Source of the DNA: Podochytrium sp. JEL0797
Taxonomy: Eukaryota > Chytridiomycota > Chytridiomycetes > Chytridiales > Chytriomycetaceae
Assembly: GCA_027596195.1 (NCBI GenBank)
Contig: JADGJG010000386.1
Location: 1-21,788 of the forward strand
Direction of reading: 5' to 3'
DNA: 21,788 nucleotides
This document shows, piece after piece, positions 1-9,800 of this stretch. A program made the position numbers and the translations under genes. The notes under the pieces are model-generated. The model did not search any database. It worked only from the letters and a program-made list of their open reading frames with translations, and had not been told where the DNA came from. Every line of letters begins with the position of its first letter. The first letter of the stretch is position 1.

Positions 1-1397
1 CCCTCTTTGACGAACGTCAAGATCTTCTCATGATGGCTTTCATGTGTGCTCTCATCGGCTCGTCCACCTGGGTCATGACCGCCACTCGCTTCGGATTCCC
101 CGTTTCCACTACCCACTCCATCGTCGGCGGTACCATTGGTGTCGGTGTCTCTGCTTTCGGTATGAGCGCTGTCAACTGGGGTTGGGAAGGCAAGGGTGTC
201 GCTCAAATCGTCGCGTCTTGGTTGATTTCCCCCATCGCTGCTGGATGCCTTGCAGCCCTCATCTACCTTCTCACTCGAAAGTTTGTCTTGAGAGCCAAGA
301 ACTCACTGCGTGCCGGAATCTTTGCCATCCCCGTCTACTTCACCATCACCGCGTTTATCGTCTCCTTCTTTGTCGTCTCCAAGAACGGAAAATCCTCTCT
401 CAAGATCACGTTCATTCCATTCAAGGTGAAGGGAGACCTTGCTCTCTGCATGGGAATTGTGGGAGGAATCACGGGTTTCATCTGTATCGTCTGCACGTTC
501 TTTGCCGTTCCGTTCTTCCTCCGCAAGCTCGAGAAGGAGGAAGATCTCAAATGGTACCACTTCTTTTACATCTGGGCTGTCCCTACTCAACCCAGGTACG
601 AGCACCTCGAGTACGACCTCAAGAAGCAGTTCACCCCTCACCTCCTTGAAGAGGAGGACGGAAAGCCCGGCGAACTCAACGAATCTGTCATTGACAAGGC
701 CACCGATGCAATGGACGCCACCCCGGAGGAGTCCGTTTCCATCAAGAACCCCATCGCCTATGCCAAGAGCCTCATTGTTGGAACCTGGAAGATGGCCATC
801 TCCGGACTTTTCATGGACGTTGCCAACATTCAAGCCGCTTCTGGGTACCACACCCACGAACACGCCGTCGTTTACGACAACTCTTTCCTCCAATGTTTGA
901 CTGCCTCCTTCGCTTCATTTGGACACGGTTCCAACGACGTTGCCAACGCTATTGGACCCCTCGCTGCCGTGTACGAGCTTTGGAGCAAGGGAGAGGTTTC
1001 CAAGAGTGCTAGCGTCGAGGTCTGGATGTTGGCCATGGGAGGTATCGCCATCGACTTTGGATTGGCGTTCTACGGATGGAGGGTCATGGTGAAGCTCGGA
1101 AACAACTTGACGTACCACTCGCCTTCCAGAGGTTTCTGTATGGAGCTCGGTGCCGCCTTGTCTGTCATTTGCGCGTCGTTCATGGCTCTTCCCGTTTCGA
1201 CAACTCAATGCATCGTCGGTGCTACTATTGGTGTTGGGCTCTGCAACGGGTCCGTCAAGGCAATCAACTGGAAGATGGTTGGTTGGACATTTGCTTCGTG
1301 GGGATTCACGGTGCCGGTTTCTGCTGTCTCATCAGGTCTTATCTACGCGCTTCTCACGCGTGGTCCAAGTTTCACTACCGCCCCTGTTGCGGCATGA
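1..1397 (+). CDS. PHO89: PHO89-type sodium/phosphate symporter, 5' end outside window
   Basis: Plasma-membrane inorganic phosphate transporter of the PHO4/PiT family, which in fungi (PHO89) imports phosphate with Na+. The frame is open from base 3, upstream of the first ATG at 30, so the N-terminus lies left of the window. Two inverted family repeats are visible: PVSTTHSIVGGTIGVG near the start and PVSTTQCIVGATIGVG near the end. The signature GHGSNDVANAIGPLAAVYEL opens the second half. Hydrophobic helices alternate with a charged cytoplasmic loop of about 100 residues (EEEDGKPGELNES area), the usual layout. No intron is needed in the visible part. The stop is TGA at 1395-1397, followed by AATAAA. 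Na+ rather than H+ coupling is inferred from family membership. Confidence 0.93.
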   Translation, partial: LFDERQDLLMMAFMCALIGSSTWVMTATRFGFPVSTTHSIVGGTIGVGVSAFGMSAVNWGWEGKGVAQIVASWLISPIAAGCLAALIYLLTRKFVLRAKNSLRAGIFAIPVYFTITAFIVSFFVVSKNGKSSLKITFIPFKVKGDLALCMGIVGGITGFICIVCTFFAVPFFLRKLEKEEDLKWYHFFYIWAVPTQPRYEHLEYDLKKQFTPHLLEEEDGKPGELNESVIDKATDAMDATPEESVSIKNPIAYAKSLIVGTWKMAISGLFMDVANIQAASGYHTHEHAVVYDNSFLQCLTASFASFGHGSNDVANAIGPLAAVYELWSKGEVSKSASVEVWMLAMGGIAIDFGLAFYGWRVMVKLGNNLTYHSPSRGFCMELGAALSVICASFMALPVSTTQCIVGATIGVGLCNGSVKAINWKMVGWTFASWGFTVPVSAVSSGLIYALLTRGPSFTTAPVAA

Positions 1398-1437
1398 GTA
1401 GTTGGCTTGAAAATGGATTTCTTGGTCCACATTGTTT

Positions 1438-1443
1438 AATAAA
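1438..1443 (+). terminator. AATAAA polyadenylation signal of the phosphate transporter
   Basis: A canonical AATAAA lies 41 bases after the transporter stop codon in an AT-rich tract, a position typical of a cleavage/polyadenylation signal. Confidence 0.6.
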
Positions 1444-1795
1444 TTATAATTAAAGGAAATACTTCCGCGTTCTTCTCATCCAATGGCACCAAGTGCACTG
1501 GCGCATTCAGACGCGGAACACCACCGGCACCACTGCCCCTGTCCCATCATGTGCACACGCACATGGACTCTGCAACATTTTGCGGAAACGTCAATCCCTT
1601 CTTTTCCCTTTCATTATCACAGGTTGATCGCAGGGTGCAATTCTCCATAAACGCAATAAATTGAAAGTTTGAAAGTGGAAGAACATCGGAATCAACCAGG
1701 AATCGAACTGTTTCGGTGGTGGAGCAAGAAGATAGTCTCTCTTCTATTCGAATATTGAGATACGAAATACAAAACGCTTTTTGGCATTGCGAAGC
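1444..1795. other. intergenic stretch, no convincing gene
   Basis: No supported gene on either strand. A minus-strand open frame crosses it but begins inside the tRNA and has no recognisable protein character. A stretch at about 1690-1715 read on the minus strand resembles a Pol III B box (AGTTCGATTCC) but has no matching cloverleaf. Confidence 0.5.
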
Positions 1796-1799
1796 AAAA
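1796..1799 (-). terminator. Pol III T-run terminator of tRNA
   Basis: Four T residues on the minus strand begin one base after the tRNA 3' end, the usual minimal Pol III terminator. Confidence 0.6.
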
Positions 1800-1800
1800 T

Positions 1801-1873
1801 CGAGCCGGCCAGGGGTCGAACCTGGAATCTCTTGATTCGTAGTCAAGCGCGGTAACCATTTTGCCACAGGCCC
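1801..1873 (-). tRNA. tRNA-Arg (anticodon ACG), possibly degenerate
   Basis: A 73-base cloverleaf folds on the minus strand. The anticodon stem CTTGA/TCAAG carries the loop CTACGAA, giving anticodon ACG (Arg, read as ICG). The T arm is CCAGG-TTCGACC-CCTGG, and A-box-like (TGGCAAAATGG) and B-box (GGTTCGACCCC) promoters are present. No intron and no encoded CCA are seen. Two weaknesses: the acceptor stem has a T-C mismatch at its sixth pair plus one G-T pair, and the D stem has an A-C mismatch at its third pair. It may be functional, a decayed copy, or the head of a tRNA-derived repeat. Confidence 0.75.
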
Positions 1874-2122
1874 ATGTTATTAATAACAAAGCCATTAATT
1901 CTGGAGCTACACATATTTCACCTGCGCGTAACGGTCCGTTTACATTCAGCGAGGACTGGGGACGCGTGGGGGGAGGTGGAGTCAATTCCGTCATTTCCAA
2001 CGGAACAAAGTCGCCAAGCTTCTTCTCTTTCCGCTGTTTGGGAGTTCCTGCAGACTGGTTGCTAGGCTTAATTCGTATTTGTAAGAATGCGTCAGAAATT
2101 CCAGGGACACTCTCAAGACGGC
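1874..2122. other. spacer between tRNA and TTLL1 pseudogene
   Basis: Open frames occur on both strands, including a proline-rich minus-strand one (TELTPPPPTRPQSSLNVNGP), but none is recognisable. It could be leftover C-terminal tail sequence of the neighbouring TTLL1 pseudogene. It does not contain the expected catalytic C-terminal motif of that family. Confidence 0.35.
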
Positions 2123-3118
<996 letters not shown>

Positions 3119-3526
3119 CGTTCTGGTCGCAGATGACAAATTTCAATGTTTGTGTTTGAGTTCCGTTTTTCAGCTCGGTTTGTTTTTGCCCGAAGTTGGA
3201 TCCGCCAGCGCCTCATTGGCCTCCACCGCATTAAAAGTTATCACAGACGCGTCTGACTTTCCACAAATGAATTCCAAGATTCAACTCTCAACGATTTGAC
3301 ACTGCAGGTTCAGAAAAAATAGCAAGAACCACGCGGAAATTCACTCGCCTCTTCTGTCCCCTTTGGCAAACAAAAAATGATGGCAAATTGACAGAATTTT
3401 TAATAGTATTTTTTGATCTTGGGCGATTCCACGCGCTGACGCTTTGCTCTTCCCTTCGATTTCAGGCTGCATAAAAAAAATGCACGTTTCCCACAACAAA
3501 AACTTTCTCTCAACTTTCCGTGTCAC
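3119..3526. other. intergenic region between TTLL1 relic and FCP1 3' end
   Basis: AT-rich sequence with short open frames only. A minus-strand ATG near 3470 opens an unrecognised peptide (MQPEIEGKSK) that might be leader sequence of the TTLL1 relic. FCP1 ends at 3527 and no clear AATAAA was seen for it. Confidence 0.35.
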
Positions 3527-6022
3527 TCACACCCGACTCCCCCCCATCTCCCCCACTGCTCCTTCAATCTCCTTCTCCAACATGGAAGCCCAGTCCTTGT
3601 CTTCCTCCTCCTCCTCGTCTTTCTTTTCCTCATCACTGTCAGACATGGCCTCGTCAATCTCAGCATCCATGTCGTCCCAATCGATTCCAGCCATATCGAC
3701 TGGACCGACAGGGTCTTCTTCCAAGGTGTCGATTGAGGCTGGGGTCTGTATGGAAGAAGAGACGGTGCTGCTGTTGGTTTCGCTCTTTGCTTTACGCAGG
3801 AGGTAAGGGAGTTCAATGAGACGCTTCCACGCGATGCTCGTGTGGTATAGCCTGTTGCACAAGATCAGCCTTTGGTACGCGAGAGAGGCGAATAGACAAA
3901 CGTGTTACCAATCGGGATGTACAACCGTGATTCCGTATCTGAATGCCTTGTTGACGTTATAGTCGAATTTCAGCAAACCAAGAATATTGAAGGTGAAACC
4001 ATACCTTGGCAGCAATGACGTGGGTCGTATTTTCAGTGACTTCTTTTCCCACGGTGGCTCCAAACATGGTCGCGAAGCGGTACAAATCGTGTGTGATGAA
4101 AAAAAATATCATGAGTCTGAGCAGGTCGCAAGGGATCAAAAAACCCCAACGAAACGACATACCTTTTGATATCTACCCCAAGTGGAACCACCTCAGAAAA
4201 TACAAACTCACACCCTTCCAAACACATCTCCCTCATTCCATCCATCACGCTTCTCACATCACTCTCAGCCTCTGCAGCACCATAATACTCGCCATGGATT
4301 CTCTGAAGTCGCTCCAACATCAGCTCTTCATCATCGTCGTGCAGCACGGGTCTCTGCTGCAACAGCGGGCGCGACGATTCCTGACGCTGCAGCGCGTGTT
4401 GTTGGATCATGTCGAGCGTTTCTTGTAGGTGTTTGGCGGCGAGTTCGGGGGTTTCGTTGGCGGCGGCGGTGAGGGTTGACGCGAGGTCTTTGATGTCTTG
4501 TTTTTCTGGGGTGGGTTCTGAAGTTGCAGGGGGAGCGGCGGAAGTGGATGCGGTATCGGTTGGAGGGTTGGTATCGGTGGGGGGCTTGGCGGATGGTGGA
4601 GCGACTGGGAGGATTCCGGACTGTTTGAAGTCCGAAGCGGCACAGATGGGTTCGTTGATGTCTCCGATTCCAACAAAGAAATCATCTGGGTTGCATTGAA
4701 GACAGGTATGATGAGTTAAACAGGAGGTGGCGACCGCGCGCAAATGAAATCCACGTCGTAAAATGTACCCCCAACGGAAGAAAAAATTTACATGGCTTGA
4801 TTCGAATCAAATTCTTGCACCACTGCCACACATCACCGCGATCATCGACCACCACTGCCATCTTTTCGCCTTCTCCCGGAAACAGCCGCCCGATTCTCTT
4901 TTCTTGGAAACTGCCGCTCTCGTCGCGTGACAGAATGCAGTCATTGAACAGTTTGCGGGTCGGATCGATAATGCAGGCTACTGCATCGGCATAGTGACGC
5001 GTTCCCATGGTATAGATGTGGAGTTCGTAGAGTTTGTGTGCTTGTTCCCCGGGCTGTGGGTGATTTGGTGTTGAGAACACGAGATCGGTTGAATAGGAGT
5101 TAGAAAGTCACGATCGGTACCGTAATTTGATGTAATACACCGTTGGAGATTCAGGGAGAACGAATTTGTACACGATCTATGGCCAGCGCGTAAAAACAAT
5201 TTAGTAAGAATGGGAAGTCACCGTCAAGGCAGGGAAACTCGGATTGCTCGCGTCATTCATCCATTCTCCAACGGTGGGATCCACAGTCGCGTGGATCACG
5301 GTTTGGTCCAAATCGACAATGAGCGATAGTTTTCTTTCGGACCGAAGACGTTCGGCGGTTTCGCGTTCGAGTTTTTCAGCCGCCTTGTTGTGCAAAAATC
5401 AGAACAGAGTGTCATATTCGAGCTCTATCGATACGGGAGGAGGGTGCGACAGAGTTGGGGGTGGAAACCGATGCAACGTGAGTCCAGACCCACATGGCTC
5501 GACTTTCGACGGCTGAGACAGATCATCTTCGATACGGGGAAGTTCATATGATTCAATATTCCTCAATAACCAGTGTCACTGGCCCGTGGGGTGAAGATTC
5601 GATTTGTTTGCAAGTTCGTCCCGACATATTTTCCTTCTCGTGCCGCAGCCCTCTGGATCAAGTCCGATCGGGCAGTATAGTACCTCTTTCGACACAAGAA
5701 CACCGAGCGAATCGTGGGTCATGCTGATGTTGGCTTTGGCCATGTCAGATCCCTGGAAGGACGGGCTGCGAAGGTTTCAGTTGATCGATTCACTCCCGGG
5801 CTCCGTATCAATCAATGCATACAAGGACAGGTCCTTAAAGCACATGGCGCACATGCCGCGGAACTGAATCTCGTGGGTGCACAGGGACGGGTCCATCGCG
5901 GAGAACAGGGAGAGATTTTTGAACTTATCACGCTTGTGTTCTTGAAGGTACGCGTCCGCGATGCATGTCAGAATACCACTTTGTTTTGTTAAACGCACGA
6001 ACTCACTCGACGCACGCGTCAT
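3527..6022 (-). CDS. FCP1: FCP1-like RNA polymerase II CTD phosphatase; one apparent frame break
   Basis: Fcp1 removes phosphate from Ser2/Ser5 of the Pol II C-terminal domain in the nucleus. Domains in order: Cys motif CTHEIQFRGMCAMC, ISMTHDSLGVLVS, catalytic DLDQTVIHAT (about residues 118-127), YYIKLRP, LYELHIYTMGTR, ILSRDESG, VVVDDRGDVWQW, DFFVGIGDIN, a Pro/Thr/Ala linker, BRCT (VVPLGVD ... THVIAAK ... VVHPDWL) and an acidic tail (IDWDDMDAEIDEAMSD). Exons (minus): 6022-5823, 5765-5684, 5383-5222, 5176-5121, 5053-4792, 4685-4163, 4116-4005, 3946-3909, 3869-3527. Introns are 39-106 nt, except 300 nt at 5384-5683. All junctions agree in phase except exons 4 and 5: splicing gives RPG and then loses frame before LYELH, with a few residues missing, as a small deletion would cause. 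The start is uncertain (6022, or 5896 at MDPSL). Function is clear; integrity is not. Confidence 0.85.
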
Positions 6023-6227
6023 TCACGCGTTTCTTGACAGTCTGGAAGTTTGGATCGAGCAGGACCGAGTTGTCGTACTTCGTCGTTCTTCATTGCGTCG
6101 ATTTGTACAACATTGTTCTGCGGGCGGGTTGGGCCTCTTCCTCGTTACCAGAGTCTTGGGATAGCTGTGTGGGTTCCTCGGAAGCGTCGCGAGGGCGTTG
6201 GTGGGCGTTGGGGGCGTTGGCGGGCAT
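6003..6227 (-). other. unassigned open stretch with an in-frame TGA upstream of FCP1
   Basis: From an ATG at 6227 the minus strand encodes MPANAPNAHQRPRDASEEPT and on to LYKSTQ, then TGA at 6090-6092. The same frame then continues as KYDNSVLLDPNFQTVKKRVN up to a GTGAGT donor-like site near 6005. A TTATAA lies about 40 bases before the ATG. It may be the true 5' part of FCP1 with a nonsense codon, a separate small gene, or a relic. I do not recognise the protein; no intron that cleanly removes the stop was found. Confidence 0.3.
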
Positions 6228-6264
6228 GTTGCAGTGCGTTTCGTCACGGGGCTTTTTTTGTTGC

Positions 6265-6270
6265 TTATAA
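6265..6270 (-). promoter_or_regulatory. TATA-like element upstream of the minus-strand gene
   Basis: TTATAA on the minus strand lies about 40 bases before the ATG at 6227 and would serve the FCP1-side transcript. Motif match only. Confidence 0.3.
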
Positions 6271-6281
6271 TGAACGAAGGA

Positions 6282-6629
6282 ATTTCAAATTTAAAAAGAG
6301 GTTTTATTGAGAAATTAGAAAGGAATCCCGTTCTGAATATTCTGGAACCTCGTTCGTTGATGAATTCGAATTTCGAATAACCAGTGATTCGTCAGGTATC
6401 GATGCCGGGATCTGTTCTCGCCGGGCGCCACTTGCTTGGGTATTGTTTCCTCAATTTGAACGAGACGGAAAAGGCCCTGCGCGAATTCAAAAAGTGCATC
6501 AAAGGTGATAGAAACGCGTTGTTTTGCGTGTTAAATTCTAACGATCTAACAACAGAGGGATATCATGAAGATTGGCAATTAGTCGTCGAACTCACGATAG
6601 AAAGGGAAGAAAAAAGGGGCGGAGCATGA
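6282..6629 (+). pseudogene. TPR-like C-terminal fragment with in-frame stop
   Basis: One plus-strand frame reads RGFIEKLERNPVLNILEPRS, an in-frame TAA (6378-6380), then PVIRQVSMPGSVLAG and a tetratricopeptide-like helix pair (HLLGYCFLNLNETEKALREF). A GT-AG intron with a TTCTAACG branch (6505-6555) joins CIK to EGYHEDWQLVVELTIERE, ending at TGA 6627-6629. A lone TPR with no room for an N-terminal domain, plus the internal stop, suggests the 3' remnant of a larger TPR gene. Alternatively a short protein could start at the ATG near 6402 (about 59 residues). The parent family is not identified. Confidence 0.5.
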
Positions 6630-6854
6630 TCTGCTGCCGAAGAGTTTATGGCGATGGCATGAACCTCATGTCCTTCTGTTTATCAAGAAACCATTCGTTT
6701 ATATTTTCTTTTTCGACGCGATCGAATCCTCAATTTGCAGCTTGTAATTTCACCAGGGGTGTTCTTAGCTCGCCAAAGAGGTATTAAAAAAGGTGATATG
6801 CGATGTAGATCTGCTTGCAAATCTTAGCATGCAACCTCATGGAAATCAAAAACA

Positions 6855-9800
6855 ATGGAATTGGATCACTCCGATTCGAAACGCGGAACAACCGATGCCA
6901 CGGGCAAAAGCGCCTCCATCCTCCCAAGCAAAAACCTAGATGCTTCAAAAAGAGCTCTCCAGACTACTATAACGGGTATATACGAGGAAGTGCCCCCCGT
7001 GGTGGCACAGGCGGACAAGGCCGAGTATCGCAGAGTCTGCCTCGCCAACTCAAATTATGCTACGCCTGGCCTGATTCCATATGGATTTCAGGTTTTATTT
7101 TTCTCTCAAATGGACTTTCGAGCGCGATTTAAACCGGTTGTAAATATAGAATACGCGGTCCATCAACCTCCCAAAGCCGACACTCCGCACTGTCCTTTTC
7201 ACATCTGTTTCGAAAATGGACAGTTTCACGTATTGCGATTCCCATTCGGTTCATGTTTTGAACGGCAAAGCGCGTCCCGTCGTGTTTGCCACACGTCACG
7301 AAAAGAGTGCGATTGGATCAGGAAATCCCGTGTTTTACGGTCTCAATCGATGGATTTATCTACCAAAATGGCGATTTACTATTGTTTCGACTTTGCAATT
7401 GGAGTTGAAGGTTGAGGGGGCGAATTTTTAATGGATTTGGGAGGAGGTTTTTTGAGCTTACGGAATCATTTATTTGCCAGATCTTGGGAGTCAGTTTCGA
7501 ACAGGTTGCAAGTGTGTCCAGCGTTCAGCCGGTTCTGAGGTGATTTAGAATCGATGCATGTGTCAGGAAAACATCTGATTCATTCGGTTGCAGTTTTGAA
7601 TTCAACGATACCACTGACGAGCTCGTTGTGGGTGGAGTGGGAAACATTCGAGTGAGTGCAACTCAACTGGCGTATTCATGCATGTTTTTGACGGTGTTGT
7701 TTTCGAAAATTAGATCTGGGGCTTTGAGAGAGCGCTGAATTCGTTCGTATTGCGACCTTTTACAAGACTTGCGCTATAGTAAATTGACATCTCGCAGGGC
7801 GATTCCTCATGGATTCAAAGGCCCCCGGCTTGTGATCACCGATTTGAGTGCAAATGAGTGGGTCGCACATTTGTGTATCGACAAGGCTTTTAATCGGCTG
7901 TTTGCGTGTGTGGAAAACTCTCTGTTGGTAAGTATGAAGGCATATTTTTGCGCGCATCCACTGATTACATCTTGTCTTAATCAGGTTTATGATTACACTA
8001 CTGGACGTCGCCTCGAATCGTTTCTTGGTGCTCATCGCAGCACCATATCATCCATGACGTTTTACCAGCCATTGCAGTATGTGATAACGGCTTCTTCCGA
8101 TGGAATCAGTTGAGTTGGTAGAAGTCAAGCCACGCTCGCTCTAACCATAAAAGGCAAAGTCTGGACCCAACAATTCCGAATCCTCTTTGAACTCCGTGAC
8201 GAAGCCATCGCCCCCATAACGGGTCTCTTGATCCCAAACGCGTCTGAATCCAAAACCCCACCTCCTCTCCTGCTATCTAGCGCCTTGGACGGAATCATCC
8301 GCCTATGGAGCCTAGAGTCCGGACACTGTATTTACACGCTCGAAACAAATCAAGAGTGTTTGGGGATTCGATGGATGCGGCAAGACACGTTCTTGCACTA
8401 TTCACCAGAAGGGATTGAGGTGTGGAATTTGAATAGTTTTTGGAGCACATTCTCGGCGACTGGGAGTCAAGTTACGCATTTGAAGAGGATTGAAGGGTGT
8501 TGTAGCGATCCCGCGAGGATTCTGGTCGCGACAGAAGACAAAAGTTTGCACATCTTGTCGCCTGTGAGTGGATCCACGTTGTTTACGGCGTTTCCGAATA
8601 TGGCGGATATTATTATCAAGGAAATGGAGCATGATTATCCTTCTGGTAATTTCTTGTATTTTGGTGAGGTGATTGTGAGGGCTGAAGCCAACCCTTCTGT
8701 TTTGCAGCCACGATTTGGATGTTGAATTCGGTGGGTGAGATATCTGTTTATACTACACAGACAAATCCAGCGCGGATTGTGGATATATGGGAAGTGGAAG
8801 GTAAGGAACAAACTTATATATTTACTATTCCATCTCCTCAACCTCCCACTCACTCCGCCGCTTTACAGCTGGTAGCGAGCGTGTTGTGAGTATGTGCGCG
8901 TTACGAAAGCGATACAGCTGCAGTGCAGTCACTGATCCTGTTTATGCGCTCTTGGGGTGATTTTTGTTCTCTTGCTTTTGTTCCGAAGTCGATTTCTCAA
9001 ACCCCCATTTATTTGAATTTGCTATCGCAGTGGGACTGTCGCAGGACAAATTGTTTTTTATCCCGTCAATATCGTCAACAGCAAGTATCAAGTGATAATT
9101 CAAGCTCATGCTTCAGCGGTTGTTGCGATTGGTTGTTATACGGACTTGATGATGGTGATTTCTCTGGGATCTGGTAAATATCTAAAAATCCCATGTCGAA
9201 TCAAGCTTAATTATCTGAGCCAGATGGACTCATCAAAATCTGGCGAATGGAAATCATCAACACCGCCAAGAACGGCGAAGTAAATCCCACTTCAAAATCT
9301 CCCTCCACGCCTACCAGTCGTCTAAAAACGATGGGCCCGATTTCGCTGTCGCTTCTGACTACAATCACACTTCCTTCGACATGCGGGATCGCAACGAGCT
9401 TCTCGCTCCACGTGCCCACGCGAACGTTGGCGGTTTCATCGTCGCACAATTTGATTCACATGTACTCTCTCGGGGACACGGCGGGAACGGCAGCGGTTGA
9501 GAAGAGGAGGCATCCATCCGATGAAGACCATACGAAACCAATCACTTGCCTCGTCAATCTCTCGAATCTCAATCTTTTCGCGTCGTCGAGTTTGGAAGGG
9601 GTAGTCAAAATTTGGGATGGATATGGAAATATTCTGCTCAAGTTAAAAACCATTCGTGTGTGCCCAACAAATCTTTTTGCTTACCGAATTTCGTTTGCAG
9701 AGAAATCCAATTCGGTTCTTCCGTCCTCTCCATCTGTTTCCTTAACCATCGCGGCGACTTACTCATTGGGACCGCCAACCAAGTGATTCTCCTCAAATCA

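Noticed and set aside
303..893. Long minus-strand frame opposite the phosphate transporter
   Set aside because: Antisense shadow of a clearly coding transporter sequence.
1685..1720. Second minus-strand tRNA (AGTTCGATTCC B-box-like)
   Set aside because: No matching acceptor, D or anticodon arms at the required spacing.
1547..1867. Minus-strand open frame starting MAKWLPRLTTNQEIPGSTPG
   Set aside because: Its N-terminus is simply the tRNA-Arg read as protein, and the rest lacks recognisable features.
5177..5221. Retained-intron reading of the FCP1 exon ending PALTVTSHSY
   Set aside because: Splicing this 45-nt intron with its TACTAA branch restores VYKF and YYIKL in frame, matching the family.
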